Shown piece by piece: positions 1-5,408 of a stretch of 5,408 nt of DNA (the stretch's first letter is position 1; the number at the start of each line of letters is the position of its first letter). The notes under the pieces are model-generated. The model did no database searches and had not been told where the DNA came from. It was given only the letters and a program-made list of their open reading frames with translations. The position numbers and the translations under genes are program-made. Origin of the DNA: Acidobacteriota bacterium (GTDB lineage Bacteria; Acidobacteriota; Terriglobia; Terriglobales; Acidobacteriaceae); assembly GCA_021781255.1 (NCBI GenBank), contig JAJXXG010001274.1:1-5408 (forward strand). Direction: 5' to 3'.

Positions 1-701
1 GGCGACAGATCGTAGATGTCCTTGTCGAGCGGCTCTCCGGGATGGATCTTGTTCTCGATGCCATCGAGGCCGGCCATCAGCATGGCGGCGAAGGCCAGAT
101 AGGTGTTCGAGGAGGGATCGGGCGGGCGGAACTCGGCGCGCTTCGCCTTGGGACTGGCGGAATACATCGGGATGCGGACCGCGGCGGAGCGGTTCCGGCG
201 CGAATAGGCCAGATTGACCGGCGCTTCGAAGCCGGGCACGAGGCGCTTGTAGGAATTGGTGGTGGGCGCGGCGAAGGCGACGATGGCCGCGGCGTGTTTC
301 AGCAGGCCGCCGATGTACCAGAGAGCGGTCTGGCTAAGCCCGGCGTACTGATCGCCGGCGAAGAGCGGCTTGCCCTTCAGCCAGAGCGACTGGTGGGTGT
401 GCATGCCGTTGCCGTTGTCCCCGAAGAGCGGTTTCGGCATGAACGTTACGGTTTTGCCGTACTGGTTGGCTACGTTCCGCACGATGTACTTGAAGAGCAT
501 CATGTGATCGGCGGAACGAAGCATCGTGTCGAACTTGATGTCGATCTCCGCCTGTCCGCCGGTGGCCACTTCGTGGTGATGGCATTCGACATGAAGGCCG
601 CACTGCAACATTTTCAGTGCCATGTCGGTGCGCAAATCCTGATAGTGGTCGGTGGGCGGAACGGGGAAGTGAGCTTTACGCGCACACATCCCGGTTCGCA
701 T
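1..701 (-). CDS. glnA: Type I glutamine synthetase, 5'-truncated and running off the left edge (probable pseudogene or join)
   Basis: Glutamine synthetase makes glutamine from glutamate, ammonia and ATP in the cytoplasm. The minus-strand frame reads the family's C-terminal catalytic part without a break: [17 protein letters not shown] (metal-binding Glu and substrate loop), [13 protein letters not shown] (conserved Asn-Gly and metal-binding His), [11 protein letters not shown], the [10 protein letters not shown] arginines, [12 protein letters not shown] (Glu and Arg of the active site), [11 protein letters not shown] and, at the edge, KDIYDLS with the tyrosine that is adenylylated in enteric enzymes. 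Compared with the roughly 470-residue family, the match begins near residue 175-180. The N-terminal beta-grasp domain and the first metal-binding glutamates are absent. In this frame a TAG lies at 717-719, so the missing part cannot continue upstream; the bases beyond it encode the end of another gene. The first in-frame ATG is at 701-699, with no convincing ribosome binding site. An enzyme without the N-terminal half should not assemble the active site, which lies between subunits. Family identity is very secure; whether this is a living gene is doubtful. Confidence 0.9.
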   Translation of the reverse strand, partial: MRTGMCARKAHFPVPPTDHYQDLRTDMALKMLQCGLHVECHHHEVATGGQAEIDIKFDTMLRSADHMMLFKYIVRNVANQYGKTVTFMPKPLFGDNGNGMHTHQSLWLKGKPLFAGDQYAGLSQTALWYIGGLLKHAAAIVAFAAPTTNSYKRLVPGFEAPVNLAYSRRNRSAAVRIPMYSASPKAKRAEFRPPDPSSNTYLAFAAMLMAGLDGIENKIHPGEPLDKDIYDLS

Positions 702-712
702 CGGGGCCTGAA

Positions 713-1663
713 CTAACTATGCCGGTTGTACTCAGGAGGGCCGGCCATAACCATGCCGCTTTTCTGGCGGCCGTGGATGTACCAGCAGCACCACGAAGTT
801 TCATAGACTTGCTTCTCGTCGGGTGAGCGCAGATCCCGATAGGCCACTACTCCATAGAAATAGATCTTCTCTTCCCACTCTTCCACACGGCGCAGGTGTT
901 CCTCGGTATCGCAAATCAATCTCACGTCGTCGCGGCGGAACGACTTGACAGCGGTGGATTCGCCAGGCAGCAGAATCATGGGAACGACGGGGGTGCGCGG
1001 TTCGCTGGTGTAAGTGGGGGCTGCGGGCAGTTGCGATTCATCCGCAGCGGTGGTGACCTCCTCGTTAAGCGCAACGATGCGGGCCGGACCGCGACCGCGG
1101 TTGGTGGCGACGATAGTGAAGCTGTTGGGAACGCCGGGCGCGGGCTCGGCGGCGACAAGAATCCAGGGGCGTTCTACCCGCTTCTGGGTTTCAGCCTGCG
1201 TTTGCGCAAGAAGCAACACCGCATTGGCGCTATCGGCGGCCGCCTGGGCGGCGGTTTCACCATAGCGTGTCTGGCGCTCGATTTTGCGCAGCGCGGAGAG
1301 GGCAAGAATGATGCCTACGTAGGCCACGATGGTCAGAAGCAGGCTCGCCGTCCAAGCGATGCGTTCCTGCAGGGGCCACGGCGCGGGCGCCGGCGCGGGA
1401 GTGGCAATGGTGATATGAGGCAATTTGGCATCGCACGCAGCGCCTTCGCAATTGGGTGGTGTTGCCGGGTTGGCAGTTAGCGCCTGAGCATCCGTGAAAG
1501 GGGATGATTGGTCTGGAGCCGCTGGAGCCGGCGTGTCTTGCGCGGCGGGCGGCACAGTTTGATGCGGAGGAGCGGCTTGATGGCCTGTCTGCGCGGCGAG
1601 CGCTGCGGGCGCAAGGGCGACGGGCAGAAGCACGGCGATCGTCGCCAATTTCTTCCAGATCAT
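713..1663 (-). CDS. Unrecognised membrane-anchored envelope protein (signal peptide, Pro/Ala linker, one TM helix, C-terminal domain)
   Basis: This 316-residue protein is not one I can name. Residues 1-24 form a classical signal sequence (MIWKK, a hydrophobic stretch, then ALAA), which is why the start is placed here and not at an in-frame ATG 57 codons upstream. Residues 25-100 are low-complexity, rich in Pro, Ala and Gln, with a close cysteine pair (NCEGAAC, about 71-77). A clear membrane helix covers about 102-124. It is followed by a charged, Ala/Gln-rich stretch (about 126-163) that could form a coiled coil. A C-terminal domain from RPWILV (about 165) alternates beta-like segments, including [16 protein letters not shown], a motif style seen in immunoglobulin-like domains of uncharacterised acidobacterial proteins. 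It ends with WCCWY (about 291-295) and a basic tail. If the signal is cleaved, the linker is outside and the C-terminal domain cytoplasmic; an uncleaved signal would give a two-helix hairpin. The stop lies 11 bases before the first ATG of the glnA fragment. The gene is probably real, with function unknown. Confidence 0.8.
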   Translation of the reverse strand: MIWKKLATIAVLLPVALAPAALAAQTGHQAAPPHQTVPPAAQDTPAPAAPDQSSPFTDAQALTANPATPPNCEGAACDAKLPHITIATPAPAPAPWPLQERIAWTASLLLTIVAYVGIILALSALRKIERQTRYGETAAQAAADSANAVLLLAQTQAETQKRVERPWILVAAEPAPGVPNSFTIVATNRGRGPARIVALNEEVTTAADESQLPAAPTYTSEPRTPVVPMILLPGESTAVKSFRRDDVRLICDTEEHLRRVEEWEEKIYFYGVVAYRDLRSPDEKQVYETSWCCWYIHGRQKSGMVMAGPPEYNRHS

Positions 1664-1727
1664 GGCGTAAATGTAGCACAGCGCAAGGCAAGCATTTGCA
1701 CCGGGCTGAAAACGGTAGCAACGAAGG

Positions 1728-1940
1728 TCACCCTCGCGCGAGGGCGGACGGACAGGCAGGAAACCGATCAAAGACTCCGAGATTGCTAGCCATGCGCTTG
1801 GAGATGCGCATGGGAATGCGTTCCTGGTTGCCAATCGTCAGAAGGACATAGGACCGCCAGAGGAATTTGGCCTTGCCGATCCGGATCTCGTTCCATGAAA
1901 TGCGCAGCGGCGGATGGCCGATGCGAAATGGCAACAGCAT
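1728..1940 (-). CDS. Small hypothetical protein, likely the 3' remnant of a larger gene
   Basis: The frame from ATG 1940 gives 70 residues containing LLPFRIGHPPLRISWNEI, then WRSYVLLTIGNQERIPMRIS and a short tail. From memory, this resembles the C-terminal part of small (about 130-170 residue) acidobacterial hypothetical proteins. These carry a membrane helix at the N-terminus and a segment like LFPFRxGHPPLFIPWSEI followed by a strand ending in IP-x-RI. In-frame residues just upstream of the ATG (GALYAS, codons at about 1958-1941) also fit that pattern, so the true reading probably extends beyond this ATG. The expected N-terminal helix is absent; the DNA upstream is the 3' end of the glycosyltransferase, whose stop is at 1993-1995. 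No ribosome binding site precedes ATG 1940. The frame stays open into the glycosyltransferase, so the exact break cannot be fixed. Most likely a decayed or truncated gene; a short functional protein is possible. No function is known to me. Confidence 0.5.
   Translation of the reverse strand: MLLPFRIGHPPLRISWNEIRIGKAKFLWRSYVLLTIGNQERIPMRISKRMASNLGVFDRFPACPSALARG
1731..1744. repeat. 14-base perfect palindrome at the end of the FRIGHPP fragment
   Basis: The bases ccctcgcgcgaggg read the same on both strands. They cover the last sense codons of the short minus-strand ORF and abut its TGA stop (1730-1728). As RNA this could form a five-pair GC stem with a CGCG loop. No run of T follows on the minus strand, so it is not a standard intrinsic terminator. 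It may be chance in a GC-rich sequence. Confidence 0.45.
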
Positions 1941-1944
1941 CGAA

Positions 1945-2000
1945 GCGTAAAGCGCGCCGGCTGCGTACGCCGCGCGGCCGGGTTGCGCCGCTTTACACGC
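1945..2000 (-). other. Stem-loop spanning the glycosyltransferase stop codon
   Basis: The arms gtaaagcg (1947-1954) and cgctttac (1989-1996) are exact inverted repeats. With small bulges the stem extends outward (gc 1945-1946 with gc 1999-2000). It can also extend inward (cgc 1955-1957 with gcg 1985-1987, or alternatively ccggc 1957-1961 with gccgg 1977-1981). The TAA stop of the glycosyltransferase (1995-1993) sits in one arm. On the minus strand no T-tract follows the stem, so this is not a textbook intrinsic terminator. It could act as a weak or factor-assisted terminator or protect the mRNA 3' end. The folding is inferred, not computed. Confidence 0.4.
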
Positions 2001-3552
2001 CCACCGGGAACGGCTTGGGGCTCGACTCTTTGGGGTCGACGCCGGTGCGCCAGCGCTCGAAGCGGCCTTGCAGCAGGCTCATCAGGCCGGTGTACCAATA
2101 GCCGACGACGAAGAGAATGAGAAATGGCGCGGTGAAGTAGTTGTTGTTCGTGAAGGTGTAGTAAATGGCGGCGGCGAAGTAACAGCCAAGGAGCAACTCG
2201 ATCCACGGTGCAAGCTTCAGGCGTTTGCGGTACTTGGCGGCCTGCGATTTTTCGCCCTTTTGCGCCACGCGGTACTTGGGTGTGCGCACAAAGGCGCTCT
2301 TAATGCCAAGTAACGCTTCCATTACAGCCTTGGTATTGGTGACCGTGAGACCGATGCCGAGAGCCATAAGGAACGGCAGATAGTAGAAGGTCCGCTTCCA
2401 GGTTTTGGGGAAGAGCTCGCGCTCGCTCATCAGGTAGAACACCGCGATGGAGAAGCTGGAGGCGGTGAAGAGCGGAAAATCGATGAGCAGCATCTGGAAC
2501 CAGCCCTGGTAGAAGCGGCAGATCATGGCGGGCATCAGAAATGCCGACATGACAACCATGAGCGGATAGCTGAGGTTTGCCGTGAGGTGCTGGATAGACT
2601 CCCACTTTTCGTTCCACGACACCTGCGACCGGAATACCCTGGGCAGAATTTTGATGGAGGTCTGGATAAGCCCCTTGGCCCAGCGCGCCTGCTGGGTTTT
2701 GAAGGCCGTCATCTCAATCGGCAGCTCGGCCGGGCACTCAACATCGGGCAGGTATTTAAATCTCCAGCCGGCTAGCTGCGAGCGGTAGCTCAGGTCGGTG
2801 TCTTCGGTGAGCGTGTCGTGCTGCCATCCGCCGCCGTCGGTGATGGCCTGGCGCCGCCACATGCCGGCGGTGCCGTTGAAGTTGAAGAATTCGCCGCAGC
2901 GCGAACGGGAGCCCTGCTCCATCACAAAATGGGCGTTCAGAAGGATGGCCTCAATCTGGGTCAATATGCTGTAGTCGCGGTTGAGGTGCCCCCAGCGGGT
3001 CTGCACCATCCCTATCTCCGGCTCGGCAAAGTGGTGGACGACCTTCATGATCCAGTCGGCCGGGGGGACGAAGTCGGCGTCGAAGATGGCAATGAACTCG
3101 CCTTTTGCAACCTTAAGGCCGTCCCCGAGCGCCCCTGCCTTGAAGCCGTGACGGTTGGCGCGGTGAATATAGACGATGGGCGCCCCAAGCGCGGCATAGC
3201 GGTCGACGATGCCGCGGGCCACCTCCTGCGTTTCGTCGGTGGAGTCGTCGAGGACCTGGATTTCCAGCTTCTCGCGAGGATAGTCCATGCCACAAACGGC
3301 ATCGATCAGCCGGTCAATGACAAACTGCTCATTGAAGATGGGAAGCTGGATGGTGACCTGGGGCAGTTCTTCAAAGTGCCGCGGGGGATTGGGATTGTAG
3401 TTCTTTTTGTACTTAAAGTACCGGTAGCACATCGTGTAGCGATGAATGCCGTAGACCGAAAGGGCGATCATCACCGCGAAGTAGGGCAGCAGCATCGCCG
3501 CATCGAACCAGTTCCAGGGGTGCGGCAGCTTGGCGAAGGGGTCGTTCAGCAT
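1993..3552 (-). CDS. Family 2 processive glycosyltransferase, cellulose/mannan-synthase-like (CslA-type)
   Basis: A 519-residue membrane enzyme that most likely polymerises a beta-linked polysaccharide from a nucleotide sugar and passes it across the inner membrane. From the chosen start, a membrane helix lies at about 15-38 (AMLLPYFAVMIALSVYGI). The cytoplasmic GT2 domain follows with all hallmark motifs: VLDDSTDET (Asp 102/103), FDADF (metal-binding DxD, 158/160), TEDTDLSYR (catalytic-base Asp 251) and QQARW (the QxxRW motif, about 287-291). About five C-terminal helices follow between residues 325 and 495. The FNFNGTAGMWRR and GGW elements match the plant CslA glucomannan synthase group as well as bacterial homologues; the exact sugar cannot be told. 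Start: the open frame reaches a TTG at 3744 with further ATGs at 3708 and 3690. I prefer ATG 3552 because homologues I recall begin close to this point (short leader, PHPWNWFD, first helix) and TGAGGG lies just ahead, although its spacing is short. No PilZ domain is present. Confidence 0.9.
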   Translation of the reverse strand: MLNDPFAKLPHPWNWFDAAMLLPYFAVMIALSVYGIHRYTMCYRYFKYKKNYNPNPPRHFEELPQVTIQLPIFNEQFVIDRLIDAVCGMDYPREKLEIQVLDDSTDETQEVARGIVDRYAALGAPIVYIHRANRHGFKAGALGDGLKVAKGEFIAIFDADFVPPADWIMKVVHHFAEPEIGMVQTRWGHLNRDYSILTQIEAILLNAHFVMEQGSRSRCGEFFNFNGTAGMWRRQAITDGGGWQHDTLTEDTDLSYRSQLAGWRFKYLPDVECPAELPIEMTAFKTQQARWAKGLIQTSIKILPRVFRSQVSWNEKWESIQHLTANLSYPLMVVMSAFLMPAMICRFYQGWFQMLLIDFPLFTASSFSIAVFYLMSERELFPKTWKRTFYYLPFLMALGIGLTVTNTKAVMEALLGIKSAFVRTPKYRVAQKGEKSQAAKYRKRLKLAPWIELLLGCYFAAAIYYTFTNNNYFTAPFLILFVVGYWYTGLMSLLQGRFERWRTGVDPKESSPKPFPVGV

Positions 3553-3800
3553 CGCCCTCAGGTAGTGGCGCAGCCCGGTTTGCGGAGCAAAGGCCAGATA
3601 AGCGGCCATGCCCCGTTCGAGCCCCATGAGCGGGCTGCAGGCAGTGCGCAGAGAGATGAAAAACGAAGCGAACAGAGCTTCAGCCTCCATGGCCGATATA
3701 TTGATCATTTTACGCGAAAGCGGCAGCTTCCCGAGCTGAGACAAATTTGCCCCCGGCGGCGCCCACGAGAAAGCTTAGAACACTCTCCAGTAAGGTTTGA
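3553..3800. other. Upstream region between the divergent genes; in-frame extension of the glycosyltransferase possible
   Basis: If the glycosyltransferase starts at 3552, this stretch holds no assigned gene. On the minus strand its reading frame remains open up to a TTG at 3744, encoding up to 64 further residues (for example FASFFISLRTACSPLMG and MAAYLAFAPQTGL). Part of this stretch may therefore be translated from ATG 3708, 3690 or 3609. None of these has a clear ribosome binding site. A TAAAAT (3712-3707, minus strand) resembles a -10 box but lacks a matching -35. The minus-strand promoter is therefore not located. I see no RNA gene or terminator here. Confidence 0.35.
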
Positions 3801-3822
3801 CCTGACAACAGCGGCAGTCAGG
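3801..3822. repeat. Inverted repeat CCTGAC-N10-GTCAGG, candidate operator
   Basis: Two perfect six-base arms, cctgac (3801-3806) and gtcagg (3817-3822), flank a ten-base spacer. The right arm ends directly against the -35 box of the plus-strand promoter. The spacing puts the arm centres 16 bases apart, not the one helical turn (about 10.5) ideal for a simple dimer, so fit to a regulator is uncertain. TGAC also recurs nearby (3798, 3803, 3824, 3834). An activator or repressor site for the small-gene/nagA unit is an inference. Confidence 0.4.
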
Positions 3823-3850
3823 ATGACAAGGGTTGACGGGGTGGTAGAAT
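3823..3850 (+). promoter_or_regulatory. Sigma70-type promoter for the small membrane gene and nagA
   Basis: ATGACA (3823-3828, five of six matches to TTGACA) is followed after 16 bases by TAGAAT (3845-3850, five of six matches to TATAAT). Transcription would start near 3857, giving an untranslated leader of about 23 bases before the GTG start at 3880. A second TTGACG (3833-3838) lies too near the -10 to pair with it. This is the best promoter match I found by eye in the window. Confidence 0.6.
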
Positions 3851-3868
3851 TCGCGCAGAGTTTCGTCC

Positions 3869-3873
3869 GGAGG
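3869..3873 (+). promoter_or_regulatory. Shine-Dalgarno GGAGG that sets a GTG start
   Basis: GGAGG ends six bases before GTG 3880, ideal spacing. The next in-frame ATG (3904) has no such site, so the GTG is the preferred start of the small membrane protein. Confidence 0.65.
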
Positions 3874-3879
3874 TGCCTG

Positions 3880-4107
3880 GTGCGTCGAGCGTTCAACTTG
3901 ATTATGCGGGTAATCAGCAGCCTGGTCGGAGTGCTGATGGTGCTGATGGGAGGCATCTGGATTCTGCAGGGACTGAACCTGGCATGGGGAGCGCTGAGCC
4001 GCAGCTTCATGCAGGGCGATCAGCACTGGGCAATGTATGGCGCGATTATGGTGGTCATCGGCATCTGCCAAATCATTTGGAGCAATACCCGGCAGCACGG
4101 AAAATGA
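3880..4107 (+). CDS. Small two-helix membrane protein of unknown function
   Basis: A 75-residue protein started at GTG (3880) because of the strong GGAGG upstream; the alternative ATG 3904 would give 67 residues. It has a basic N-terminus (RRAFNLIMR). A first hydrophobic helix (about 11-30, SSLVGVLMVLMGGIWILQGL) leads into a loop with SFMQGDQHW, and a second helix follows at about 51-67 (AMYGAIMVVIGICQIIW), ending in a short polar tail. The pattern GxxWILQGxx ... SFMxGxxxW ... G is like short uncharacterised inner-membrane proteins found in several bacterial phyla, as I recall them. Both ends probably lie on the same side of the membrane. It is the first gene of a likely two-gene unit: nagA starts 40 bases downstream with no terminator visible between them. 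The sequence does not say whether it works with NagA. Confidence 0.75.
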   Translation: MRRAFNLIMRVISSLVGVLMVLMGGIWILQGLNLAWGALSRSFMQGDQHWAMYGAIMVVIGICQIIWSNTRQHGK

Positions 4108-4147
4108 GAAGCTCCAGATCTTCCGGCATTAAAGGTAGTCGTGTGAT

Positions 4148-5380
4148 ATGCGAATTGGCGCTATGCAAACCGCAGTTACCGCGAGAAGGCTTTGGGACGG
4201 GAATGGGCTGATCGACGAGCCCGCGATCGTGATCGAGGACGGCCGGATCGCGTCCATTGCCAGCCGGCCGAGTACCGAAGTTGCCGCCGAGCTTGCCAGC
4301 AACGCTGCCGTATTCCGCTTTCCGGGCGCGACGCTGTCGCCGGCATTTTTCGACGCGCACATTCATGGGGCTGCCGGCCACGACGTGATGGAGGCTACTC
4401 CCGAAGCTCTGGCCGCGATCGGATCGCTGCTGGCCGCGCACGGCACAGGCAGCTTTCTTGCAACCACTGTGACCGCTCCGCTGGATGCAACGTTGCGCGC
4501 CGTCTCCGGCCTGGCCAGGCTGATTCGGGAACCGAGTTTGGTTGACGAACGCAACTCAAACAGTGAACCCCTGGCGCGGCCTGTCGGAATCCATCTTGAG
4601 GGACCGTTTCTCTCTCACGCGAAACGCGGCGTTCAGCCCGCCGAGCACCTGCTGGCGCCGGACCTGGCTGTCTTCGACCGGCTCTTTGAGGCAGCCGAAG
4701 GCCAGGTGCGGCTGATGACATTGGCCCCCGAGCTGCCGGGCGCAACAGAGCTTGTGGCACATGCAGTTGCGCGCGGCGTGCGCGTCTCCGTCGGCCACTC
4801 CAATGCCACCGCGGCTGAAACCCGCGCCGCGATTGCGGCCGGAGCGACCAGCGCCACGCACACCTTTAATGCCATGCGCCCACTGGATCATCGCGAGCCC
4901 GGCATTCTGGGCGTCGCGCTAACCGACGATGCGCTGTTTTCAGAGCTGATCTGCGATGGCATCCACACCGCCCCGGAGATGGTGAAACTGTGGTGGCGCG
5001 CCAAGGGGCCTGAGCGCGCGATCCTGGTGACGGACGCCATAAGCGCGGCGGGCATGCCTGACGGGGAGCATCAGTTGGGAACATTCGCGGTACAGGTTGA
5101 GGGCGGCAAAGCCATGGCCAACGGCGTGCTGGCCGGCAGCGTGCTCACGCTCGACAAGGCGCTCAAAAACTTTATTGCGTTCACAAGGGCGCCGCTGGAA
5201 CAGGCGCTGCGGCTGCTGACGGCAAACCCGGCGGCGATGACCGGACTTGGGCGTAGAGCCGGCACGCTGGCCGTGGGGCAGCCGGCGAATCTGGTTGCCG
5301 TGGATGAAGAGGGAAAGCTGATGGCTTCGCTGGTGGGCGGGCGGCCGGTAGCGGCAGGAGCACGCGACGAAAGCCGCTGA
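4148..5380 (+). CDS. nagA: N-acetylglucosamine-6-phosphate deacetylase
   Basis: This cytoplasmic amidohydrolase removes the acetyl group from N-acetylglucosamine-6-phosphate to give glucosamine-6-phosphate and acetate, a step in amino-sugar use and cell-wall recycling. The 410-residue length is close to the usual 380-400. Family motifs occur in order: the HIHG metal site (His 71/73), HLEGPF (metal-binding Glu 151), VGHSNA (His 217), THTFNAM (His 238), DGIHT (His 273), VTDAI (catalytic Asp 296) and LAGSVLTLD (329-336). The HxH pair, replaced by QxN in the E. coli enzyme, points to the Bacillus/mycobacterial type that can bind two metals. The phosphosugar loop reads KRGVQP (about 159-164), with Gln where many homologues have His. 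Start ATG 4148 follows AAAGG (4131-4135) at a longish distance; ATG 4163 is an alternative without a site. The C-terminus is complete (TGA at 5378-5380). nagB and a GlcNAc transporter are not in the window. Identity is very secure. Confidence 0.95.
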   Translation: MRIGAMQTAVTARRLWDGNGLIDEPAIVIEDGRIASIASRPSTEVAAELASNAAVFRFPGATLSPAFFDAHIHGAAGHDVMEATPEALAAIGSLLAAHGTGSFLATTVTAPLDATLRAVSGLARLIREPSLVDERNSNSEPLARPVGIHLEGPFLSHAKRGVQPAEHLLAPDLAVFDRLFEAAEGQVRLMTLAPELPGATELVAHAVARGVRVSVGHSNATAAETRAAIAAGATSATHTFNAMRPLDHREPGILGVALTDDALFSELICDGIHTAPEMVKLWWRAKGPERAILVTDAISAAGMPDGEHQLGTFAVQVEGGKAMANGVLAGSVLTLDKALKNFIAFTRAPLEQALRLLTANPAAMTGLGRRAGTLAVGQPANLVAVDEEGKLMASLVGGRPVAAGARDESR

Positions 5381-5408
5381 CTCGCTCGCCGTCAACGACT
5401 ACGAGGTT

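Noticed and set aside
42..716. 224-codon plus-strand ORF opposite glnA
   Set aside because: Antisense shadow; the minus strand encodes unmistakable glutamine synthetase motifs over the same bases.
896..1480. 194-codon plus-strand ORF opposite the envelope protein
   Set aside because: Gly/Arg-rich shadow typical of GC-rich antisense frames; the minus strand has a signal peptide and a membrane helix in logical order.
1791..1812. Inverted repeat catgcgc / gcgcatg with an eight-base loop
   Set aside because: Lies within codons for PMRISKRM of the short ORF; the repeat follows from repeated Met and Arg codons and has no T-tract.
1664..1834. 57-residue N-terminal extension of the envelope protein
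   Set aside because: It would bury the obvious signal peptide inside the protein and overlaps the FRIGHPP fragment in another frame.
1838..2206. 122-codon minus-strand ORF rich in His, Leu and Arg
   Set aside because: Frame-shifted shadow of the GT2 C-terminus; low-complexity composition.
2818..3879. Long open plus-strand frame leading into the small membrane protein, as one 429-residue protein
   Set aside because: The part before 3880 is antisense to the GT2 catalytic motifs and resembles no protein; a promoter, GGAGG and GTG at 3823-3882 mark the real start.
4073..4441. 122-codon minus-strand ORF opposite the nagA start
   Set aside because: Antisense to conserved NagA N-terminal sequence, including the HIHG site; no protein-like features.
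1..5408. Search for CRISPR repeats, tRNA or rRNA, transposase, integrase or toxin-antitoxin genes
   Set aside because: No regularly spaced repeats, tRNA-like cloverleaf, terminal inverted repeats or matching protein motifs were seen by eye.

Overview
This GC-rich window carries five recognisable coding stretches plus one small unrecognised membrane gene. All were read by eye from translations; no database search was possible. It most resembles soil Acidobacteria (Terriglobia-like). That guess rests on three recalled resemblances: the processive family-2 glycosyltransferase, the short FRIGHPP fragment, and the glutamine synthetase with its KDIYDL adenylylation-type segment. The taxonomic call is tentative.

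Layout. The left 3.6 kb is read on the minus strand. In transcription order it holds: (1) a complete cellulose/mannan-synthase-like GT2 glycosyltransferase (about 3552 to 1993); (2) a short ORF (1940 to 1728) that looks like only the C-terminal part of a small protein; (3) an intact unrecognised envelope protein (1663 to 713) with a signal peptide, a Pro/Ala-rich linker, one membrane helix and a C-terminal soluble domain; (4) a glutamine synthetase (glnA) that starts abruptly in the middle of the family and runs off the left edge. The right 1.5 kb is read on the plus strand and diverges from the glycosyltransferase. It holds a 75-codon two-helix membrane protein (3880-4107) with a good promoter and ribosome binding site, followed 40 bases later by a complete N-acetylglucosamine-6-phosphate deacetylase, nagA (4148-5380).

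How the parts relate. The plus-strand pair looks like one transcription unit, started from a promoter at 3823-3850 that directly abuts a perfect inverted repeat at 3801-3822, a candidate operator. NagA feeds amino-sugar breakdown and cell-wall recycling, and the divergent GT2 enzyme probably builds a beta-linked polysaccharide. A direct functional link between the two is not shown.

Most unusual point. Two of the four minus-strand genes (glnA and the FRIGHPP fragment) appear to lack their 5' parts. Each begins just after the stop codon of an intact gene upstream. This could mean gene decay and rearrangement, insertion of the intact genes into older ones, or an assembly join. I see no new multi-gene system (no CRISPR array, transposase, toxin-antitoxin pair or phage module) and no RNA gene.
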